NCBI GenBank assembly: GCA_029962745.1
Contig: CM057157.1
Coordinates: forward strand, 593,491-657,490
DNA from: Echinometra lucunter
Lineage: Eukaryota > Echinodermata > Echinoidea > Camarodonta > Echinometridae
Direction of reading: 5' to 3'
DNA: 64,000 bases
Below are positions 56,476-64,000 of this stretch, piece after piece. The position numbers and the translations under genes are program-made. The notes below the pieces were generated by a model. It was not told where the DNA came from. It made no database searches and saw only the letters and a program-made list of their open reading frames with translations. Position 1 is the first letter of the stretch; each line of letters opens with the position of its first letter.

Positions 56476-59400
56476 ATGGTCAAACTCTTTCCATGTATTA
56501 GATGTAAACAATCAGTTACTGATAATCAAAATGCTGTCTTATGTGAAAAATGCCTTCGATGGATTCATCTTAAATGTTCATCTCTGAGTTCTGAGTTTTT
56601 TCATTCGGATACTGATTGGATTTGCGATGTATGCCTGTACAGAGAATTGCCTTTTCATCTTATTGATTAATATGGAGAGACGGAAGGACCAAGTGTAATT
56701 GATACAACTTCAAATGACAACCATTATGACTCTATCCCACTTGTCTTTGAAAAACTGAATTGTAACAAGGGATTGAAAATTGGACATCTAAATGTATGTA
56801 CTTTGTTAAAAAATGTAGATGAAATTAATCATATTTTAGAACAAAGCAATTTGGATATCTTAACTCTCAGTGAAACAAGTTGGATAGCAATATATTTGAC
56901 TCTGAAGTTTCCATATGTGGCTATAATATTATCAGACTGGACCGAAATAGACATGGTGGTGGTGTCGTTATATATTTAAAAGATAACATTGTATTTGAAA
57001 TGCGAGAACATGATTTTGGTCGCTTGGAATTAATATGTATTAAGGTCGTTATTGAGAAACAAAAGCCTTTTCACCTTGTGACCTGGTACAGACCACCAGA
57101 TTCAAAGAAAGATGTTTTAGATGATTTTAATTTGTTACTACAATATCTGGACTCTCGGTGTCTTGATTTTATCATACTTGGTGATATGAATTGTGATGTA
57201 TCAAAAAACCCTCAAAACTTTCATACTAAAAAATTATTATCGCTTGCCAGGGATTATAATATGAAACAATATATTTCGAAAGCTACCAGGTAACTGACAC
57301 GTCTTCCTCAACTATAGATTTACTATTTTCTTCTAATGATGACATAATTCAATTCTGTGATGTTGTAACAGTTTCCTTAAGTGATCATTACGTGATTGTT
57401 GCACGTATAGGAAAAACTAAAATGACATTTTCTAAGCACAATTATGTCACCTATCGTGATTTGAAAAAAATGAATTTTTCTTCATTCTGTAAGGAACTGC
57501 ATAAATGTTCATGGTCTCAGATCCTTTCTGAAAATGATGTAAACACAGCCTATGATAATTTTCTAAATATGTATAATGATATCCTAAATAGGTTTGCACC
57601 TGTGAAACGTAAACGAATTCGTAAGAAAAGTGTTCCATGGATCAATGAACAGATTTTAACGATGATGAAGTTTCGTGATCAGTGTAAAGAAAGGGCTCGC
57701 TTATCTGGTGACCCAGATGTCTGGCGTGAATATAGACTGTTACGCAATCAAGTCACGGCAAAGCGACGTAAATCCAAAAGGGAATATATAACAAAGAACA
57801 TTCTTGAGAACTCTGGTAATAGTGCTGGAATATGGAAACTGCTGGGTAAAATCCTTCCAAACAAACGTAAAAGTCAAACTTTGAAATCACTTGATATTGG
57901 TGGTAGTATATTGTCTGATTCTGAAGACATCGCAAATTATATGAATAATTATTTTGCAAATATAACTAAAGAACTTAAAGATGGTGCCCAGTTTGCTCAG
58001 AAAACGTTTGAACCAACAATCAAACGCTCGACTGTGTTTTCTTTTAATGAAGTTACACAGAACGATATAGTAAAGTGTTTTAATGAGATTCCAAAAAATA
58101 AGTCTTCAGGATTAGATGGTATACCTACCTGTATCTTAAAAGACTCAGTTTCACATATTATTGTACCATTGTTACACATAATAAATCTTTCTCTTAAACA
58201 GGGAATAGTTCCATTAGACTGGAAAATGGCTAAGCTCACGCCATTATTTAAAGGTGGTAACTTAAAGGATTCTACTAATTATAGGCCAATTTCCGTATTG
58301 CCTGTACTGTCGAAAATAATGGAAAAGGTTGTTTTTAAACAAGTTTATCAATATGTTTCTGATAATGATATACTTTCAAATAATCAGTTTGGATTTCGCC
58401 CCAATTATTCAACAAATACAGCCCTCTTTACAATTACAGAAAATATTCGTAAAGAATTGGATATTGGGCACGCTGTTGGCTTAGTATCGCTTGACCTTCG
58501 GAAAGCATTTGATATGGTTTCCCACGATATTCTGTTAACAAAACTTGATCTTCTGGGGTTCGATGAGTCAAGCTTACGATGGTTCCAAAGCTATTTAACT
58601 TTAAGAAAACATGTAACAGTTATCAATAATACATTTTCTTCTTATAATACAGTTACCTGTGGAATTCCGCAAGGGAGTATAGTTGGTCCATGGATGTTTA
58701 TAATTTTCATAAATGATATTTCTACTGTTGTAAAGTTTAGCAGTATTTCAATGTACGCTGATGATACCTGTATATACTATTCCTCAGATAATGTTTCTGA
58801 TTTATGTCTAAATGAAGATTTGGCACGGATTTCAGACTGGTTGAAATGTAATGAATTATTACTGAACCCTAAGAAATGTGAATTTATCATATTTGGATCA
58901 AGGCGTAAATTATTAGCATTTGCAAATGCACAAGTTCAAATTGACGGTGAAAAAATCAGAAGAGTGGAAGAGTGCAAATACCTTGGCGTTATGCTCAGTG
59001 CACCGCTTAACTGGAATGCACATGTTAAATTCGTTAAGACGAAAGCAACAAAAACCCTGTATTGTTTGAAACGGCTCAGGCCGTACATCAGTCTGAATAC
59101 TGCTATAATGCTTTACAAATCACTTTTTCAACCACACTTTGATTACTGCTCTATAGTATGGTTCAATGCAGGGAAAGTTTTACTTAAAGAATTAAGCGTT
59201 CTTCAAAATCGAGCACTGCGTATGGTCTTAAGAGTTGATTATAGATACAGTTCCAATCTGTTGTATTCTACTCTGAACATTGACAAGTTAGAATTGCGAT
59301 GGAAAAAACAGGCAGTTTCCTTTATATTTAAATTACTTCATGGACTACTTCCATCTTTCTTGTGCTCCAAAATAAGTATCAAGAAAGTAATTATTCTCTT

Positions 59401-59565
59401 CGAAATTACCAGTGTAGGATTAATCTCGAAAAACCCAAAACAAATTTTATAAGGGACGGTGGCCTCTATATAGGTATTCAATTATTTAATTCCTTACCAA
59501 GTAATACCCGTCAACTGGATCAGTTCTCTTTCTTTATGAAATCAGTTAATTCCATCGACTTCTAA
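56476..59565 (+). pseudogene. LINE C ORF2: PHD finger, endonuclease, reverse transcriptase
   Basis: From the ATG at 56,476: a PHD finger (CIRCKQSV, VLCEKCLRWIHLKCSSL and WICDVC: C4-H-C3 ligands), a stop TAA at 56,668-56,670, then in the same frame the endonuclease (KIGHLNVCTLLKN, LTLSET). Shifts follow near 56,875 and 57,290; the endonuclease continues with HGGGVVIYL, WYRPPDSK and LGDMNCD, and SLSDHYVI closes it. The polymerase (to 59,452) has KSSGLDGIPTCILK, NYRPISVLPVLSKI, LDLRKAFDMVSHD, GIPQGSIVGPWMF and MYADDTCIYY (YADD at 58,754-58,765). A last shift near 59,400 precedes the C-terminus (59,565). Confidence 0.85.
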
Positions 59566-60157
59566 CTCATCTGCGCGGGGGGGGGGGGGGGGGGGGCAGA
59601 GAATTTCTATGATTTCTCTTCGCACTGCGGTTTTATGTAGTTTTACTTATTGTTTTTCATTTTAATTATGTATGTCTTATATTATGTGTTACTGTAATAT
59701 TTAAAATATTTTCGTATTGTCTCACTTTTACATGTTTTTTTTTAATGTTCACGGACTTGCTGAAAAGCAGTCTGTTATGACTGAATGTAAGTTTCACCGT
59801 GATTAAATAAATACAATACAATACAATACCTTTTTGGGTGCAATTGTGCACCCCGGACGAAAAAGGTGCAAAAATGCACCTTTTTTTTGTTGTTGTTTGC
59901 AACTTGAAATGCCCGTTTGCATCCTAAAATGTGCAACTTTGCACCTTTTAGGGTGCAGAGATTTTTGCGTACAAAAAGGTGCAAATTTGCACTTTCTCTA
60001 AAAGGGTGCAACTTTGCACCCTTTAGGGTGCAAAATGCCGCGAATTGCACCTTTAAAGGTGCAAAAAAACTTGTAAAAGGTGCAAATTTGCACCCTTAAA
60101 GGTGCTCCCAGTGTTGCATTTGAAGGGTGCAAGATTGCACCTTTTTTTCTTGGTGTG

Positions 60158-60560
60158 CATGATCATGATATTCCGTTTATGTAGTTAGTAAATGTCATTA
60201 AATTACCTTTTTGCCCCTAAATGATTAAATAAACACTCTCAGACAGTCAGTGCGCCACGCGTATGCTAATAAGGCGAACCTGCCGAATTTATTCAGAATC
60301 CCGTTTGGCTCGGAAACTCGAAAACGGCGTCTCGCCAATCGCGGGATATGACGAGGGATTTGCACTGCAGTCTTTTCGATCGTAGAGGGCTAAAGTGGGA
60401 CGACAAACATGGAAGAAAGCTATCGTACGTGAATCTGGAGATTTCAACCTTTATTTTGGTAGGTAATTTGTCATATTTTGTTGCAATTTTATGTCTTAAC
60501 TACTTCCTTGTATTTTGATCACTTTCTGATCGAATCGTTTGCTTGATTTTGCACCTATTT
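60158..60560. other. No gene recognised; GC-richer island
   Basis: 60,240-60,420 is GC-richer than its surroundings (GTGCGCCACGCGTATGC, AACTCGAAAACGGCGTCTCG) and ends with TTTTG|GTAGGT near 60,460, which could be a first-exon donor. An ATG at 60,410 is followed within six codons by a stop. A promoter with a non-coding first exon is possible but unproven. Confidence 0.25.
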
Positions 60561-60564
60561 GATC

Positions 60565-60755
60565 CATTTGGTTCCTGACCCTCCTCAGAATCGTCCCCAA
60601 TTTTCGTGCACATAATTATGTAGAAAATACAACAGGCTTCCCTGTTTATGAAAATCTCTGTGACGCAAAAAATTTTTAATACTTTTTTTTGAGAATCTCG
60701 TGGCTGTAATTTTCACCTCCAGACTCTTTTTCGTCCGGGCTGAGCGTGTGGTGGC
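60565..60755. repeat. Left arm of an inverted repeat
   Basis: GTGCACATAATTATGTAG...ACAGGCTTCCCTGTT...TGTGACGCAAAAAATTTTT...GGCTGTAATTTTCACCTCC...TCGTCC-GGCTGAGCGTG. It matches 61,425-61,620 in reverse complement with scattered differences. Confidence 0.75.
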
Positions 60756-61424
60756 TTAATGGGGACGTCGATGCGACGATAGATCATGCGAAATCACCAC
60801 TGTTGCGAAATACTATTTGTACGGCCCCACGTACAGTGCTTTGTGTACCCGTAGTACATGCAATTGCATGACTTGAATTTCACAAACAAGATTATTACAT
60901 GGAAAAAGCAAACTTACGACGTGTCTCCCCCTTTTTAGGGGGTTATTTGTAAAATTAAATGGACTTCTTTAATGTTTAGTCAGAGTTGGCTTGACGCTTT
61001 AGATTTTAGGCCAGGATTGCAGTGATTTTGGTTAAAGTTATACTGAGAAAAGAGAACAGATTTTTCCCCTCCCCCCTTTTTTTTTAAAGAAAGGATCTGT
61101 AGATCTAGCTACTTACACGAGTATTTACTGCTGACTAACCATTGATTATAAAAGGGAGAGGATTGCTAAATAGCCCAGGCTATTTAATTCTTAATTAGGA
61201 TATACTTTGGAAGAATTATCAAAATTCAAATACTATTAGGTCTACTAGGCTAGGCCTATAAAATAAAGCCAGGACGAAGTCTTATAACAAAGTTGTAGAT
61301 TTGTGCTTGGTCTGATTATAAAATGTTTGCTAGAAACCAAAGCATATTGATGCCTGTATTATCCATCTAAATAATTAAGGGAATAATTTGTAGCTTATTC
61401 ATTTTTAAGTATGCTGTATGCAGC

Positions 61425-61620
61425 ACAACACGCTCAGCCTGGACGAAAACATCAGGAGGTGAAAATTACAGCCACAAGATTATAAAAAAAATAAGTAGAT
61501 CTATTTTTAAAAATTTGCGTCACAGAAATTTTCATGAACAGGGAAGCCTGTTTTATTTTAATTATGTGCACAAAGGCTGGGGTGAGTGGGGTTGATTCTG
61601 AGGTGGGTGATGGGACTTTC
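61425..61620. repeat. Right arm of the inverted repeat
   Basis: CACGCTCAGCCTGGACGA...GGAGGTGAAAATTACAGCC...TTGCGTCACAGAAATTTTCATGAACAGGGAAGCCTG...AATTATGTGCAC, the mirror of 60,565-60,755. About 670 bp separates the arms. Confidence 0.75.
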
Positions 61621-61624
61621 AACC

Positions 61625-62585
61625 TTTTTAAAGACATTTTCATTGACCTTTTTTTTTTCTTTACTAAAGTAATGACAGATCTTTAATTACTTTGCAAAAA
61701 TTTTCCTAATGCTCATCTTTTTCTCTGTTTTAACAGGTTAACATCACCTATACATACCTGCATTGACCTCCATGTGACATTGATTTTCAGATGTCATGTT
61801 ACTTGACCTTGGTGAACGTTCATACATGAAGGATGGATGCGTAAGCAAGAAGGACCTGTCATGTAATATTGGTGTTCCACGGCGATATTTGCGATATTTT
61901 GGCTTCACATCGAGGTTTAGATGGATGAATACAAATTCAAGCTAAGGAATAAGATGTCATTCTCCCTTTTGTCATCATTCGTTGTCGCTCTCATCATCAT
62001 CAAGAGAACTCTAACTTGGATCCAGTCCCCACGTCCCCGGTAGTAACTCCCAAACAATAGTGTCACAATTTAAATTTTCCTTGAAAAACCTTAAAATGTC
62101 TTGTAGGACTTATATAAAATTTAAGTGAGGATGTGTAATTAGAATGTTTTGCATAATTTGGAAAAATGACTGTGATTTGACTCAAAGGAAATTTGATTCC
62201 TGTGACTTCGAAATTACGCGGAGTGAATGACTGGATGAAATAAATTGAAATGCAAATCTCACTGAACTTGAGCAGATGTCATTTTATTGGCATTTTATGT
62301 TGTACTGTACATGGCACATGTATTATAGGAAAATGATATGCGCGAGGGAGCAACAGATCAAAGAAAGGCAAGTGAGGTGAGTGAACAAAAATTCTGCAGA
62401 AAAATAAGGATTTTGAGTGAGAGGAGGAAGGGAAGGAGGCAGTGAAGGATAGAGCACATCAGGGGTGGACTGGGCTGGGAATGAAATTGGTGGAATTTTG
62501 ATGAGGCGGGCCCACTCAACCCGATATCAACTGGCTGATCCAGCTCCCCAAATTCATTCTGTCCAGTGTGAATACCCCCTACCCC
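61625..62585. other. No gene recognised
   Basis: A pyrimidine-rich stretch followed by TTTTAACAG at about 61,730-61,738 could be a splice acceptor, but no long frame follows. The remainder is AT-rich. Confidence 0.4.
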
Positions 62586-62595
62586 CTCCCCCCCC

Positions 62596-62627
<32 letters not shown>

Positions 62628-62639
62628 CCAAATCCCCAT

Positions 62640-63315
62640 CCGCCCCTGGTAAAGTGACAGCAAATGTTTGGATGATTTTTTTTTTTAGATTGGTTTTGTT
62701 CTTGTGAATACACTGTATACAGTTAACTTTGCAAAAGTCGAATCTGTTGGCAGGAATGCCTTTTGGGAGCATAAAAAATAGTTCGACTTATACAGAATTC
62801 GACTTAGGAAATGTAAATAACACATGTTTTGTATAGTTTGGTAAAAAAGAAAAAAATATTCGAGTTGGGGAAAGTTCGAGTTATGTGACTTCGAGTTATG
62901 CAAAGTTAACTGTATGTTCAAATGATGAGAGAGGAAAGAAGCGAATGAAAGCTAAGGGCCAAGAGTACAAAGGAGCAGAAAATATAGGTGGGCAAAGAGG
63001 AAAAGCGACAGCAGAAGTTTGGATTTATTTTTTATTTTTTAAGATTGGTCTTGTTCTAGTAGAGATATGTTCAAAGGAAGAGAGGAAAAATGTGGATGAA
63101 GGTTAAGGGCAAAGAGAACAAAGGAGAAGAAAATATACGTGGGCAAAGAGGAAAAGCGACAGCAAACATTTGGATTTATTTATTTTTTTTTTATTAGATT
63201 GGTTTTCTTCTTGTAAATATACATGTATGTTCAAAGGAAGAGAAAGGAAAGAAGTGAATGAAAGTTAAGGGCAAAGAGAACAAAGGAGCAGAAAATATAG
63301 GTGGGCAAAGGGGGA
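62640..63315. repeat. Tandem array of ~155-160-bp units
   Basis: Units begin TATGTTCAAA(G/T)GA near 62,913, 63,067 and 63,226, each with AGGGC(C)AAGAG-ACAAAGGAG, AAAATATA-GTGGGCAAAG, GCGACAGCA-A-TTTGGAT and AGATTGGT-TT-TTCT. The tail half of a preceding unit lies at 62,651-62,717, so the array is cut by the element at 62,720-62,912. A poly-A run precedes it at 62,597-62,625. Confidence 0.85.
62720..62912. mobile_element. Pogo/Tigger-like MITE (CAGTTAAC ends, TA duplication)
   Basis: Ends CAGTTAACTTTGCA and TGCAAAGTTAACTG with TA on both sides (62,718-62,719 and 62,913-62,914). The interior has GTCGAAT...TTCGAGTTATG-type segments. CAGT starts and a TA target are hallmarks of Tc1/mariner and pogo elements. 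The empty form of the site (ATGTATGTTCAAAGG) is visible at the next unit junction near 63,224. Confidence 0.8.
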
Positions 63316-63554
63316 AAATTAGGTGTACGTACACAGGGCCATCAATCAATTTTATTTATTTATTCATTCATTTATTTCTTGTGGGCCCTGGGAACATTGG
63401 AAAAATTGGCTGACAAAGAAAACGTCCTCGGCTTTTTCACGTGCTGCTTGTCCAGATTTTTCTCCTTTTTTCCTTACCTTTCCTAAGACTTTTTTTTTTT
63501 TTGCATTTCAGGGGTGTTGGTAAAAAAAAAGGGGGCCTTTTTCCCCCAGGTGCA

Positions 63555-63905
63555 CGTAAAAAGCTTGACATCCACAAGAGTCATACTGCCCATGAGTGAT
63601 ATGGCCAATGAGCTAGGCACTAAACAAATAAGTCTTACGAGCTTGACACTACGTAAATTTGGCCCACAAGCTTGACACTAGGAAAATGAGGCCCACAAGT
63701 TTAACACTACGCAGCTAGCTCATTGGCATTATTGGCTTAGTGTTGAGCTTATGGGCATAATTTTTGTTGTGTTGAGCTCGTGGGCCTTGTTCACTTAGTG
63801 TCTACAGAAGTTTGTGGACCGTATGACTCTTGGGGTCTATGACTCGTGGACCTTTTTGCAATGTCTGGCTCGTGGGTCATATAACTCATATGAGCTAAGC
63901 TTGTG
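63555..63905. repeat. Palindromic cluster of CACAAGCTTGACACTA-type repeats
   Basis: On the left, GAGCTTGACACTACG...GGCCCACAA, GCTTGACACTAGG...GGCCCACAA and GTTTAACACTACG recur at ~30-bp spacing. On the right the inverse (TAGTGTTGAGCTTATGGGC, TGTTGAGCTCGTGGGCC, TAGTGTCTACAGAAG) recurs. The axis is near 63,725 (CTAGCTCATTGG against CCAATGAGCTAGG at 63,610). Confidence 0.75.
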
Positions 63906-64000
63906 GGATAACCCCATGTCCCAACCCTTATTCTTATTATTGGGAGGGACTTGTTTCCCTGTCCACCCCTCCCCGACTGTCACCCTTTGGTCTGATAGCC

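Larger units (their letters stand above)
55354..59827 (+). mobile_element. LINE C: CR1-group retrotransposon with PHD finger, nearly intact
   Basis: A ~4.5-kb element flanked by ACCTT (55,349-55,353 and 59,828-59,832). It contains an intact ORF1, then ORF2 with PHD finger, endonuclease and reverse transcriptase, a 3' UTR with a poly-G run at 59,577-59,596, and a tail ATAAATACAATACAATACAAT, a short 3' tandem repeat typical of CR1-type LINEs. ORF2 carries one stop and about three frameshifts. Insertion into a DNA element shows it arrived later than that element. Confidence 0.85.
55307..60157. mobile_element. GGTGCAA inverted-repeat element split by LINE C
   Basis: Left piece 55,307-55,353 (CACACTAAGAAAAAATTGCACCC...GGCTGCACCTT); right piece 59,828-60,157 (ACCTTTTTGGGTGCAATTG...TTTTTTTCTTGGTGTG). 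Without the LINE the element would be about 375 bp with inverted ends CACAC(T/C)AAGAAAAAA. The uninterrupted relative at 5,828 reads straight through the insertion point (GCTGCACCTTTTTGGGTGCA). Confidence 0.85.

Noticed and set aside
1..64000. CRISPR array or bacterial defence system
   Set aside because: The repeats are microsatellites, tandem units or inverted-repeat elements without regularly spaced unique spacers, and the gene structure is clearly eukaryotic.

Overview
The window looks like a piece of the genome of a deuterostome animal, most likely a sea urchin. The evidence is intron-split genes with GT/AG junctions, very dense non-LTR retrotransposons of the L2/CR1 and Tx1/L1-like kinds (one with an N-terminal 2A motif behind a signal peptide, a combination known from sea urchin elements), a tRNA-derived SINE, many small inverted-repeat DNA transposons and long ATC/TATC microsatellites. 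There is no bacterial-type operon, CRISPR array or rRNA. The species is an inference.

Only one gene family is clearly host coding, and it lies on the minus strand. Gene 1 (52,691 down to 32,656) assembles into 15 exons whose splice phases all agree, giving an 889-residue type I membrane protein: signal peptide, two Ig-like domains, three 8-Cys EGF domains plus a 12-residue EGF stub, a third Ig-like domain, three FN3 domains, one transmembrane segment and a 73-residue tail. This is the ectodomain order of the Tie (angiopoietin receptor) family, but the frame stops before any kinase. The tail instead carries three tyrosine motifs, two of them spaced like an ITAM. Gene 2 (exons at 3,354-1,983, continuing off the left edge) is a tandem paralogue of which only exons 1-3 are in view. 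The two copies share exons, splice sites, upstream sequence and even a microsatellite beside exon 3, but differ by many replacements in the Ig domains.

Layout: 0-1.9 kb SINE and TATC repeats; 1.9-4.7 kb start of gene 2 with an inserted DNA element upstream; 5-8 kb microsatellite, L2-type remnant, small DNA elements and a 0.45-kb inverted repeat; 10.2-14.2 kb ATC satellite with higher-order structure; 15.7-19.2 kb LINE A (minus, 2A-bearing); 21.3-23 kb two inverted-repeat elements; 23.4-28.6 kb LINE B (plus, 14-bp target duplication); 29.5-31.5 kb two more; 32.2-53.6 kb gene 1, whose introns hold at least eight repeats, including about 5 kb of insertions in intron 2; 53.6-55.3 kb mostly unique; 55.3-60.2 kb LINE C (plus) inserted inside a small DNA element; 60.2-64 kb inverted repeats, a tandem array of about 155-bp units interrupted by a pogo-like element, and a palindromic repeat cluster. 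All three large LINEs have frameshifts in their polymerase frames. Repeat similarities and splice junctions were read by eye; no alignment or database search was run.
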